This document shows, one piece after another, positions 1-6,315 of a DNA stretch of 11,128 nucleotides; position 1 is the stretch's first letter; every line of letters starts with the position of its first letter. This DNA comes from Friedmanniella sp. GTDB lineage: Bacteria > Actinomycetota > Actinomycetes > Propionibacteriales > Propionibacteriaceae. The stretch spans positions 1 through 11,128 of the forward strand of contig JAOPXW010000243.1 of NCBI GenBank assembly GCA_025964935.1, given 5' to 3'. The notes under the pieces were generated by a model. It did not search any database and was not told where the DNA came from. It saw only the letters and a program-made list of their open reading frames with translations. The translations under genes were made by a program, and so were the position numbers.

Positions 1-237
1 GAAGAGGATGTCCTCGACCACCTGGGGCGGGAGGCCGGCGATCAGCGCGTCGATCTGGTCCGGGGACAGCCGCAGGCTCTCGGGGGCCCAGTGGTCGAAG
101 GTCTCGGCGTACTCCCGCACCGCCTCGTCGCCCCGCCGCCGGATGTCGGCGACGATGCCCTGCACCCGTTCCCGCACCTCGTCCTGGCTGCTGTCGGCGA
201 ACGACTTCGTCCGGGCGGTCTTGAGGTAGGTCGGCAC
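1..237 (-). CDS. Histidinol-dehydrogenase-family NAD-dependent dehydrogenase (partial, N-terminal 79 codons)
   Basis: The reading frame runs off the left edge, so only the N-terminus is visible. It starts (M)PTYLKTARTKSFADSS, followed by a helix with the pattern RVQGIVADIRRRGDEAVREY, then FDHW and LSPDQIDALIAGLP. This is the N-terminal pattern of the HisD superfamily (RGDEA-REY-x-x-FD, then L-S-x-x-x-I). The YLKTA opening is more typical of catabolic HisD paralogues, such as sulfopropanediol-dehydrogenase-like proteins, than of biosynthetic HisD. Family members oxidise an alcohol through an aldehyde to a carboxylate with NAD+ and a metal; the substrate cannot be told here. I chose the GTG at 237-235 because AGGAG (247-243) lies five bases before it. 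An in-frame ATG at 261-259 would add eight residues but has no Shine-Dalgarno site and lies inside the operator. The gene is divergent from a LacI-family regulator, as is usual for a catabolic gene, and no other his genes are present. Confidence 0.8.
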   Translation of the reverse strand, partial: MPTYLKTARTKSFADSSQDEVRERVQGIVADIRRRGDEAVREYAETFDHWAPESLRLSPDQIDALIAGLPPQVVEDILF

Positions 238-256
238 ACTGGCTCCTGAGGCGTTG

Positions 257-270
257 GACATACGTATGCC
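257..270. promoter_or_regulatory. Putative LacI-family operator, copy 1
   Basis: CATACGTATG (259-268) is a perfect 10-base palindrome with a central CG, the hallmark of LacI/GalR operators. It lies immediately downstream of the predicted -10 box of the leftward HisD-like gene, where bound repressor would block initiation. Read on the minus strand, it shares GCATACGnAT with a second site at 1405-1418, in front of the rightward operon. The regulator gene sits between the two sites. Binding by this regulator is inferred. Confidence 0.55.
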
Positions 271-273
271 ACC

Positions 274-302
274 AGTAAATCGGGACTGGTGTCTGAGGTC
301 AA
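274..302 (-). promoter_or_regulatory. Predicted promoter of the HisD-like gene
   Basis: On the minus strand, TTGACC (302-297) is followed after 17 bases by TTTACT (279-274). This is a reasonable sigma70-type pair. The transcription start would fall near 267, inside the palindrome at 257-270, and leave a leader of about 30 bases before the GTG start at 237. This is pattern-based only. Confidence 0.45.
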
Positions 303-367
303 GGTCCGACGGGCAGCCGCTATGCTGCCCCCAGCAGTCCGCCCCCGTCCCGTCCGAGGAGACCCGC

Positions 368-1366
368 ATGGTCGCGACCAGCCGTGACGTGGCGCGCCTG
401 GCCGGGGTCAGTCAGCCCACCGTGTCCCGGGCCCTGCGCAACAGCCCCAAGGTGTCGGAGGCGACCAAGCTCCGGGTCCGCGACGCCGCCGCCGCGCTGG
501 GCTACGTGCCCAGCGAGACCGGCCGGGCGCTGTCCAGCGGACGGACCCGGCGGATCGGGCTGCTGCTGACCGACCTGGACAACCAGTTCTATCCCCACGT
601 GATCGCGCCGATGCACCGCGAGCTGGAGGCGCTGGGCTACCAGCTGGTCCTGCAGACCGAGTCCTCCGACAGCGGCAAGGTGGCCGAGCGGCTGCTGGCC
701 AACGCTCTGGACGGGGTGCTGCTGGCCACCACCACGGTCGACTCGGTGCTGCCCGTCCGGCTGCGCGACCGGGGTGTCCCGCTGGTCTACTTCAACCGCA
801 CCTCGACCTCGGTGGACGCCGACTCGGCCGAGGTGGACGCCGAGCCGGGACTGCAGCAGCTGGCGCAGCGGATCCTGGCTCTGGGTCACCGCCGGGTGGG
901 CGCCATCTTCGGGCCCAGCAACACCAGCACCGCCGCGCACCGGGAGTCCGCCCTGCGGGAGGCCCTGGCCGTCGGCTCGGTCACCATCAGCAGCGCACTC
1001 AGCCACCGGGGCCCGTTCGAGGTGGAGACCGGCTACGCCGGCGCGCGGCGGCTGCTGGAGCGGGAGGACCCGCCCACGGTGATCGTCTGCGGCAACGACG
1101 TGGTGGCGTACGGGGCCCTGAACGCGGCCTACGACCTGGGTCGGTCCGTGCCCGGTGACGTCTCCATCGTCGGGTTCGACGACCTGCCGCCGGCCCGGTG
1201 GCCGTTGCTGCAGCTGACCACGGTGGCCTTCGACCTCGACGCGATGGCCCGGTCCGCGGCCGCCCTGCTGGTGGCCAGGATCGAGGGCGGGCCGGACGCG
1301 CCGTACCGGCACGAGTGGTTCCCCAGCCGGCTGGTCGAGCGCCGCACCCTGGGCGTCCCGCGCTGA
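368..1366 (+). CDS. LacI/GalR-family transcriptional regulator
   Basis: This 332-residue protein has the usual family length. An N-terminal helix-turn-helix (residues 5-30, TSRDVARLAGVSQPTVSRAL) is followed by the hinge region around L56 (GRALSSGRTRRIG). A periplasmic-binding-protein-like effector domain follows, with landmarks LLLTDLDNQFYPHV (66-78), DGVLLATT (115-122), GHRRVGAIFGP (173-183), CGNDVVAYGALNA (241-253) and DVSIVGFDDLPPARW (264-278). The ATG at 368 is preceded by GAGGAGA (356-362) and begins just before the helix-turn-helix. The same frame is open back to a TTG at 254, but that extension has no family similarity and crosses the operator. TATGCT (321-326) could be its -10 box, with a weak -35. 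The gene lies between two target promoters that share a palindrome, so it probably represses both until a small-molecule inducer, likely the substrate of the neighbouring enzymes, binds. The ligand is unknown. Confidence 0.93.
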   Translation: MVATSRDVARLAGVSQPTVSRALRNSPKVSEATKLRVRDAAAALGYVPSETGRALSSGRTRRIGLLLTDLDNQFYPHVIAPMHRELEALGYQLVLQTESSDSGKVAERLLANALDGVLLATTTVDSVLPVRLRDRGVPLVYFNRTSTSVDADSAEVDAEPGLQQLAQRILALGHRRVGAIFGPSNTSTAAHRESALREALAVGSVTISSALSHRGPFEVETGYAGARRLLEREDPPTVIVCGNDVVAYGALNAAYDLGRSVPGDVSIVGFDDLPPARWPLLQLTTVAFDLDAMARSAAALLVARIEGGPDAPYRHEWFPSRLVERRTLGVPR

Positions 1367-1390
1367 GCCGGCCGTTCGCGCGGACGACCC

Positions 1391-1420
1391 TTGAGGTCTG
1401 GGTGTGCATACGGATACACT
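1391..1420 (+). promoter_or_regulatory. Predicted promoter of the NTF2-like/bicupin/amidohydrolase operon
   Basis: TTGAGG (1391-1396) and TACACT (1415-1420) are separated by 18 bases. The start would be near 1427, giving a leader of about 28 bases with AGGAGA (1445-1450) before the ATG at 1455. The -10 box overlaps the palindrome at 1405-1418, so repression by occlusion is plausible. Confidence 0.45.
1405..1418. promoter_or_regulatory. Putative LacI-family operator, copy 2
   Basis: TGCATACGGATACA is a 14-base imperfect palindrome of the form TGnATnCGnATnCA, centred on CG. It shares nine of ten positions of GCATACGKAT with copy 1 at 257-270. It sits in the spacer and -10 of the operon promoter. 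A further inverted pair, GTGT (1402-1405) and ACAC (1416-1419), overlaps it. Confidence 0.6.
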
Positions 1421-1454
1421 GCGGCTATCTGCCTCTCGTCGACCAGGAGAAACC

Positions 1455-2435
1455 ATGCCGCTGGACCCGATCGCGTACCAGCCGTACGCCGATCCGGACG
1501 CCTTCATCCGTGAGGTGACCGACCTGATCTGGGTGGACCGGGCCATCGGCCACATCCGGGAGAACTACGAGCCCGACTCGATCGTGCACGGCGCGTACGG
1601 CACCTCGGTCGGGGTGGACGAGGTGGTCGAGGGCAGCCTGATGCGCATCTCAGCGACCCCGGACCGGATCGGCCAGGCCGAGGACGTCGTCTGGGAGGCC
1701 CGGGGGGACGACGCGTTCCTGAGCTCGCACCTGGTGTTCTCCGCCGACCCGGCGACCGACTTCGTCAGCCGGACCATCGCCAACTGCCTCTACCGGCGCG
1801 GCCGGATGGTGGAGGAGTGGGTGGTGCGCGACTCGCTGGCCATCGCCCTGCAGCTGGGGCACGACCCGGACGAGGTGGCCCGCAGCGCGGCGTTCATCGG
1901 CTACTCCGGCAGCATGACCCAGGCGGCGCCCGCCGACGTGCTCGCCGAGGGTGACTCCGGCCCGCGGCCCGACCAGTTCCGCCCCGAGGCCCAGCAGGTG
2001 CTCGACTTCATCGAGCAGGTCTGGAACGGGCGCCATCTGAACCTGGTGGAGCGCTACTGGGTGCGGGACCTGATGCTGCACACCGTCGGCTACCGCACGG
2101 TCATCCGGCCCGAGGGCTACCGCCGCGCGCTACTGCGGATGATCCGCCCCTTCCCGGCCGGCCGGTTCGAGGTCCGCGACGTGGTGACCCACTCCGCCGA
2201 GCGCTACGCCGGGCTCCGCGTCGCCGTCACCTGGGTCTTCCGCGGCCGCTACAACGGCACCACCGACTTCGGCCCGCTCACCGACTCCCCGGTGGAGATC
2301 CTCGGGGTGTCACAGTTCCTGGTGCAGGACGGCCGGCTCGTCCGCGAGGTCCGTGTCTACGACGAGATCGCGCTCCGGACCCAGATCGCGGCCCGCCGCG
2401 GCGACATCCCGTACGTCAGCAACAACGTCTACTGA
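1455..2435 (+). CDS. Tandem NTF2/SnoaL-like domain protein
   Basis: The 326-residue protein appears to be built from two NTF2/SnoaL-fold halves, roughly residues 14-140 and 176-310. Each half has a leading helix, a Y-x-x-D type turn (ENYEPDSIVHGAYG at 36-49; RYWVRDLMLHTVGY at 200-213), a helix ending in a methionine-rich turn (GSLMRISATPDR; RRALLRMIRPFPAGR), and then alternating strands typical of the cone-shaped sheet. The second half ends in DGRLVREVRVYDEIA. No signal peptide or membrane segment is seen, so it should be cytoplasmic. The fold is used by dehydratases, isomerases, cyclases and non-catalytic binders, so the reaction cannot be named. The ATG at 1455 has AGGAGA at 1445-1450. It is the first gene of a three-gene operon (gaps of 59 and 21 bases) under the LacI-type operator, so a step in degrading a specific compound is likely. 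Confidence 0.82.
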   Translation: MPLDPIAYQPYADPDAFIREVTDLIWVDRAIGHIRENYEPDSIVHGAYGTSVGVDEVVEGSLMRISATPDRIGQAEDVVWEARGDDAFLSSHLVFSADPATDFVSRTIANCLYRRGRMVEEWVVRDSLAIALQLGHDPDEVARSAAFIGYSGSMTQAAPADVLAEGDSGPRPDQFRPEAQQVLDFIEQVWNGRHLNLVERYWVRDLMLHTVGYRTVIRPEGYRRALLRMIRPFPAGRFEVRDVVTHSAERYAGLRVAVTWVFRGRYNGTTDFGPLTDSPVEILGVSQFLVQDGRLVREVRVYDEIALRTQIAARRGDIPYVSNNVY

Positions 2436-2494
2436 CCTCCCCCCCGCGGTGACGGCTCGTCCCGCGGGACCGTCGCGTCCCCGAAAGGAACCCC

Positions 2495-3658
2495 ATGACC
2501 GACGTGGTCGTCCCCTCCAGCGAGGTGGCCCGGCGCACCATCCGCCGCTCCGACTGGGTGGCGGAGAACGCCGCCTTCATCGACTGCCGCACCCCGGGCT
2601 CGGACCGCAAGTCCAACTACGCCTTCGTCGGACCGGGGGTGTCCCAGAACGCCAAGCAGTTCATCAACCTGAGCGAACCCCACGGCTACAACGTCGGCGC
2701 GGCCGGCATGCCGAACGGGGTCAACAACAACCTCCACCTGCACTTCACCGCCGAGGTCTTCATCAACTTCGGGGGCACCTTCCGCATCCGCTGGGGGGTG
2801 GACGGCGGCCAGGGCGAGTACGTCAGCCACGACGGCGACGTGGTCTCGGTGCCCAGCTGGATCTTCCGTGGCTTCACCAACGAGGGACCCGACGACGGTC
2901 TGCTGCTGACGATCCTGGGTCAGGACGTCACCGGGGGCATCATCTGGGGTCCGTCGGTGCTGAAGGAGGCGGAGTCGTACGGGCTGCACCTGACCGCGGA
3001 CAACCGGCTCATCGACACCGTGGCGGGCGACGAGCTGCCGCCCGGGGTGCCCCTGATCCGACCGATGAAGCAGGAGTACATCGACGAGCTGACCCGCTAC
3101 GCCCCCGAGGAGATGCGCGCGCGGGTGACCCAGCCCGACGACCGGCGCTACGGTCGGCGCTCCTTCCTCTGCGCCGGGCTCCCGGGGGGCGGGGCCGAGC
3201 TGAGCCTGGTGATCGGCTACGGGATGACCGAGGACCGGCGCGCCGTGCCCCGACTGCACGAGCCGCACAGCTTCAACCTGGCCTGGCTGCGCGCCGAGCC
3301 CGGCGAGGGTCTGCTCCGGCACCGGCACCCGCGCACCCAGACCCTGCTGGTCAAGTCCGGCCGCTGGCGGGTGACCCTGAACAGCGGGGCGGACGAGGAG
3401 ACGGTGGTGCTGGCTGCGCAGGACATGCTGTCGGTGCTGCCGGGCAGCTGGCGGCGGTTCGAGCTGCTGGAGGCCGGGGCCGACGCGGCGACCGAGGGGA
3501 CGGGGGAGCTCCTGGTGGTCAACGCCGGTGACGACCGGGTCCGGCTGGAGTGGGCACCGGAGGTGGTGGCCGCGGCCGCCGGGGCCGGGTGGATGATCGA
3601 CCCCAACGGCTACCTGGCCCCGGTCGCGGTGATGGTCACCGCCACCGAGGACGACTGA
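2495..3658 (+). CDS. Bicupin protein (two-domain cupin, dioxygenase-like)
   Basis: The 387-residue protein has two cupin domains, as in gentisate-dioxygenase-like bicupins. In domain 1 the first cupin motif is HLHFTAEVFINFGG, giving H81, H83 and E87 as metal-ligand candidates. The second motif, VPSWIFRGFTN (119-129), has R125 where the fourth ligand histidine normally lies. In domain 2 the first motif is HRHPRTQTLLVKSG with H276, H278 and Q282 (Q for the usual E); the second, LPGSWRRFEL (315-324), again has arginine instead of histidine. Domain 1 could hold a three-ligand metal site; domain 2 may be degenerate or structural. It could be a ring- or C-C-cleaving dioxygenase, an isomerase, or a non-oxygenase cupin. 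The start at 2495 follows AAAGGAA. It lies 59 bases after the NTF2-like gene and 21 before the amidohydrolase gene, so it is cotranscribed with both. The substrate is not identifiable. Confidence 0.85.
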   Translation: MTDVVVPSSEVARRTIRRSDWVAENAAFIDCRTPGSDRKSNYAFVGPGVSQNAKQFINLSEPHGYNVGAAGMPNGVNNNLHLHFTAEVFINFGGTFRIRWGVDGGQGEYVSHDGDVVSVPSWIFRGFTNEGPDDGLLLTILGQDVTGGIIWGPSVLKEAESYGLHLTADNRLIDTVAGDELPPGVPLIRPMKQEYIDELTRYAPEEMRARVTQPDDRRYGRRSFLCAGLPGGGAELSLVIGYGMTEDRRAVPRLHEPHSFNLAWLRAEPGEGLLRHRHPRTQTLLVKSGRWRVTLNSGADEETVVLAAQDMLSVLPGSWRRFELLEAGADAATEGTGELLVVNAGDDRVRLEWAPEVVAAAAGAGWMIDPNGYLAPVAVMVTATEDD

Positions 3659-3679
3659 ACGGCCGTCGGGAGGAGCTCC

Positions 3680-4489
3680 GTGACCAGAGTGGCCGTCGCC
3701 CAGCTGTGGATCGACATCGACGACCCGGCCGGCACCCGCCAGGGGCTGGTCGAGGCCGTCGCCGAAGCCGCGGCGTCCGGGGCGGAGGTCGTGGTGCTGC
3801 CCGAGCTGGCCACCTCGGGCTACGTCTTCGTCGACGTGGCCGAGGCCAACGCCCGGGCCGAGCCGCTGACCGGGGACACGGTCAGCCTCTACCGCGAGCT
3901 GTCGCTGCGCCACGACGTCATCGTGGTGGCCGGGTTCAACGAGCGCTCGCACGGGGAGCGGCCGTACAACAGCCTGGTCGTGGTCGAGGCCGGTGAGGTG
4001 CTGGCCTGCTACCGCAAGACGCATCTGTGGGGGACCGAGAAGCTCGTCTTCACCCCGGGCCGGGAGCGCGCGCCGGTCGTCGACACCCGGGTCGGGCGGA
4101 TCGGGGCGATGATCTGCTACGACCTGGAGTTCCCCGAGATGGTTCGCGACGTCGCCCTGCGCGGCGCCCAGCTGGTGGTCGCCCCGTCCAACTGGCCCGC
4201 CGTCCGTGCGGTGGCCGGGGAGCGCCCGCCCGAGGTGACCAAGGCCCAGGCCAGCGCCGCGGTCAACCGGGTGTTCGTGCTCGTGGCCGACCGGGTGGGC
4301 CCCGAGCGCGGGGTTGACTGGATCGGCGGCAGCCTGGTCGCCGACCCCGACGGCTACCTGGTCGACGCGCTCACCCTCGGGGAGCCCGCCGTACGGGTGG
4401 TCGACCTGGACCTGGACCTCGCCCTGGACAAGAGCGCCGGGGCCTACAACGACGTGATGTCCGACCGGCGGCCCGAGCTCTACGGGTGA
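3680..4489 (+). CDS. Carbon-nitrogen hydrolase (nitrilase superfamily amidohydrolase)
   Basis: The 269-residue protein is of normal length for the superfamily and has the full catalytic set: E42 in VVLPELATSGY, K113 in CYRKTHLWG, and nucleophile C146 in GAMICYDLEFPE. The accessory glutamate is E120 in GTEK. VVAPSNWP (166-173) and ASAAVNRVFVLVADRVG (191-207) are further family landmarks. The enzyme should hydrolyse a non-peptide C-N bond by a Cys-Glu-Lys mechanism. The motifs favour an amidase, carbamoylase or omega-amidase-like activity over a true nitrilase, but this is inference. The start is GTG at 3680 with GGGAGGAG at 3668-3675; no closer in-frame ATG fits the conserved RVAVAQLW start. 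It ends the LacI-controlled operon, so it probably releases ammonia or an amine from an intermediate. Confidence 0.92.
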   Translation: MTRVAVAQLWIDIDDPAGTRQGLVEAVAEAAASGAEVVVLPELATSGYVFVDVAEANARAEPLTGDTVSLYRELSLRHDVIVVAGFNERSHGERPYNSLVVVEAGEVLACYRKTHLWGTEKLVFTPGRERAPVVDTRVGRIGAMICYDLEFPEMVRDVALRGAQLVVAPSNWPAVRAVAGERPPEVTKAQASAAVNRVFVLVADRVGPERGVDWIGGSLVADPDGYLVDALTLGEPAVRVVDLDLDLALDKSAGAYNDVMSDRRPELYG

Positions 4490-4511
4490 GGAGGCCCCAC
4501 GGGTGCCTCAC
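4486..4511 (+). terminator. Weak hairpin after the amidohydrolase gene
   Basis: GTGAGG (4486-4491, overlapping the stop codon) can pair with CCTCAC (4506-4511) around a 14-base loop. There is no U-tract, so this is only a possible terminator of the upstream operon. Confidence 0.2.
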
Positions 4512-4533
4512 ACGGTTGGTCGGGCTGGGGTCG

Positions 4534-4545
4534 CCGGACGTCCGG
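4534..4545. repeat. Perfect 12-base palindrome CCGGACGTCCGG
   Basis: The palindrome lies in the 138-base gap before the DGPF-type gene, about 20 bases upstream of the ECF42-type -35 element. Flanking bases extend the dyad to TCgCCGGACGTCCGGtGA with one G-T mismatch. It has no loop, so it is a better candidate for a protein-binding site than for a terminator. No binding protein is suggested by the sequence. Confidence 0.35.
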
Positions 4546-4563
4546 TGAGAGCGTGGTGCGGCC

Positions 4564-4592
4564 CGTCGAAACGGGTTGCTCCCGTTCGACGC
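4564..4592 (+). promoter_or_regulatory. ECF42-type promoter upstream of the DGPF-type gene
   Basis: CGTCGA (4564-4569) and CGAC (4587-4590) are separated by 17 bases. They form part of GTCGAAAC-N11-GTTCGACGC, which recurs with the same spacing upstream of the alpha/beta hydrolase gene (6317-6344). From memory, the published ECF42 promoter has TGTCGA at -35 and CGA/TC at -10, and this copy differs in the first base only. Transcription would start near 4597, about 30 bases before the ATG. The two halves are also inverted repeats, and GTCG-A-AACGGG can pair with CCCGTTCGAC around TTGCT. A hairpin or operator is therefore the alternative reading. Confidence 0.65.
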
Positions 4593-4627
4593 AGAGGCAC
4601 ACAGGTTCTCGAGTGGAGGGTTGACTG

Positions 4628-5005
4628 ATGCGGTTCATGGTGTTCGTCAAGATGAAGGAAGACGTGGGGGACGCACCCACCGCGCTGCACGAGGTGATGG
4701 GGCGCGAGCTCTCGGAGGCGTTCGCGGCGGGCTCGATCATCGACGCCGGCGGGCTCTGGCCCACGGCGCAGAGTGTGGAGATGCGGCTGGACGCGGGCGC
4801 GATCACGGTCAGCGACGGCCCGTACGCCGAGGCGAAGGAGGTCGTCGGCGGCTACTCCATCCTGGAGGCGCGGAGCCAGGAGGAGGCCGTCGTGGGGGCC
4901 CGGCGCGTCCTGCAGATCCACCTGGAGAACTGGCCGGGCTGGGAGGGGTCGGTGGAGGTACGCCGGATCTCCGGCCCCGAGGAGGGGCCGCCGCCACGGT
5001 CCTGA
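4628..5005 (+). CDS. YCII-related / DGPF-domain protein
   Basis: This 125-residue cytoplasmic protein has the YCII/DGPF pattern. It starts MRFMVFVKMKED, has GLWPTAQSVEMRL (42-54), then the signature SDGPYAEAKEVVGGYSILEA (62-81; DGPY in place of DGPF), followed by a helix SQEEAVVGARR and the C-terminal strand VEVRRI. The family is a ferredoxin-like fold with no settled biochemical function. DGPF proteins are the classic genomic partners of ECF42 sigma factors and are reported as their targets. Here the gene lies 32 bases upstream of the sigma gene and is preceded by an ECF42-type promoter. GGAGGG (4615-4620) precedes the ATG by seven bases. It is therefore probably the main output of the sigma factor and cotranscribed with it. 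Confidence 0.9.
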   Translation: MRFMVFVKMKEDVGDAPTALHEVMGRELSEAFAAGSIIDAGGLWPTAQSVEMRLDAGAITVSDGPYAEAKEVVGGYSILEARSQEEAVVGARRVLQIHLENWPGWEGSVEVRRISGPEEGPPPRS

Positions 5006-5025
5006 CCGGGCCGGTCGGGTCTCCC

Positions 5026-5037
5026 TATGATCAAGCG
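5026..5037 (+). promoter_or_regulatory. Possible leaderless promoter (-10 box) of the sigma gene
   Basis: TATGAT (5026-5031) ends six bases before the ATG at 5038. That would place the transcription start on the A of the start codon. CTGACC (5002-5007), 18 bases upstream, is a partial -35. No Shine-Dalgarno site is visible before this ATG, unlike the neighbouring genes, which supports leaderless expression. Confidence 0.4.
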
Positions 5038-6309
5038 ATGGGAGGCGACGCCACGGCCGCGGTCGGTGCCGAGAGTGCGGACCGTGCGGCCACTGCCGTC
5101 GGCGCGGTCTGGCGGCTGGAGTCCACCCGGATCATCGCCGCGCTGACCCGGATGACCCGCGACGTGGCGCTGGCCGAGGATTTCGCCCACGACGCCTTGG
5201 TCGCGGCTCTCGAGCAGTGGCCCGCCGAGGGCACCCCGCGCAACCCCGGTGCCTGGCTGATGGCCGTGGCCAAGCGGCGCGCGGTCGACTACTTCCGCCG
5301 GGCCGACACGCTGCGGCGCCGGACCCAGGAGCTGGGTCACGACCTGGAGGAGGCGGAGGTGCCCGACCTGGACGCCGCCGTCGACCACATCGAGGACGAC
5401 GTCCTCCGGCTGATGTTCCTCACCTGCCACCCGGTGCTCAGCCCCCAGTCGCGGGCCGCCCTGACGCTGCGCCTGGTCGGCGGTCTGACCACCACCGAGA
5501 TCGCCCGCGGCTTCCTGGTCAAGGACGCCACGATCGGGCAGCGGATCTCCCGGGCCAAGAAGGCCCTGGTCGGGGTCGACGTCAGCCTGCCCAGCGGACG
5601 CGAGCGGCAGGAGCGGCTGGCCGACGTGATGGCGGTGATCTACCTGGTGTTCAACGAGGGCTACGCCGCCACCGCCGGGGACGACTGGATGCGGCCGGAG
5701 CTGTGCCTGGAGGCGCTGCGGCTGGCACGGATCCTGGCCGCGCTGACCCCCGCGGAGCCGGAGGTGCACGGGCTGCAGGCGCTGCTGGAGCTTCAGGCGT
5801 CCCGCTCCCGGGCCCGCGTCGGCCCCGACCACCGGGCCGTGCTGCTGGAGGCGCAGGACCGGCGGCTGTGGGACCAGCTGCTGATCCGCCGGGGGCTGGC
5901 CGCGCTCGACCGGGCCCAGCGCCTCGGTCGGCCGGTCGGCGCCTACGTCCTGCAGGCGGCCATCGCCGCCTGCCATGCCCGGGCCCACCGGGCCGAGGAC
6001 ACCGACTGGCCCCGGATCGCGGAGCTCTACGACCTGCTCGCCCGGCTCACCGGGGGTCCGGTGGTCGAGGTCAACCGCGCGGTGGCGTACGGGCGGGCGT
6101 TCGGTCCTGCGGCCGGGCTGGCGGTGGTGGCCGCGCTGGACGACGACGTCCTGCCGGGCTCGCCGCTGCTGGAGAGCGTGCGCGGGGACCTGCTCGAGCG
6201 CGCCGGCCGGACCGCCGAGGCGGCGAGTGCCTTCCGGCGGGCCGCCGCGCTGAGCCGTAACGTCGCAGAGCAGGACCTGCTCCGGCGCCGGGCCGACGAG
6301 GTCGGCTGA
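5038..6309 (+). CDS. ECF-family RNA polymerase sigma factor, ECF42 group, with C-terminal extension
   Basis: The protein has 423 residues, about twice the size of an ordinary ECF sigma factor. Sigma region 2 spans about residues 25-90 (ALTRMTRDVALAEDFAHDAL; GAWLMAVAKRRAVDYFRR). Region 4 spans about 120-176 (LSPQSRAALTLRLVGGLTTTEIARGF then TIGQRISRAKKAL), a helix-turn-helix that recognises -35 elements. The C-terminal 230 residues contain YLVFNEGYAAT (202-212), ELCLEALRLARILAAL (221-236) and a helical TPR-like stretch (VVEVNRAVAYGRAFGPAAGLAVV; ERAGRTAEAASAFRRAA). This extension and the DGPF partner gene define ECF42. No anti-sigma factor gene is adjacent, as is usual for this group, whose C-terminal domain is thought to be needed for activity. 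The ATG at 5038 is the first good start; the frame is open further upstream, but there it overlaps the DGPF gene in another frame. Confidence 0.93.
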   Translation: MGGDATAAVGAESADRAATAVGAVWRLESTRIIAALTRMTRDVALAEDFAHDALVAALEQWPAEGTPRNPGAWLMAVAKRRAVDYFRRADTLRRRTQELGHDLEEAEVPDLDAAVDHIEDDVLRLMFLTCHPVLSPQSRAALTLRLVGGLTTTEIARGFLVKDATIGQRISRAKKALVGVDVSLPSGRERQERLADVMAVIYLVFNEGYAATAGDDWMRPELCLEALRLARILAALTPAEPEVHGLQALLELQASRSRARVGPDHRAVLLEAQDRRLWDQLLIRRGLAALDRAQRLGRPVGAYVLQAAIAACHARAHRAEDTDWPRIAELYDLLARLTGGPVVEVNRAVAYGRAFGPAAGLAVVAALDDDVLPGSPLLESVRGDLLERAGRTAEAASAFRRAAALSRNVAEQDLLRRRADEVG

Positions 6310-6315
6310 GCCCGG

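Noticed and set aside
1..261. True histidine-biosynthesis hisD gene
   Set aside because: No other his gene is nearby, a LacI regulator and catabolic operon adjoin it, and the YLKTA start fits catabolic paralogues better. The C-terminal active site is outside the window, so this cannot be fully settled.
254..367. Extended LacI start at TTG 254
   Set aside because: The extra 38 residues have no family similarity and cross the operator and promoter region; ATG 368 has GAGGAGA at the right distance.
320..1555. Long leftward open frame (about 411 codons) antisense to the LacI gene
   Set aside because: Its predicted protein is compositionally biased (Q, G, H, R, V) with no domain, and it lies opposite a clear LacI gene; such frames are expected at this GC content.
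2429..4024. Leftward open frame of about 531 codons antisense to the bicupin and amidohydrolase genes
   Set aside because: It spans two genes with intact catalytic motifs on the other strand, is His/Gly/Val-rich and matches nothing; GC-driven shadow.
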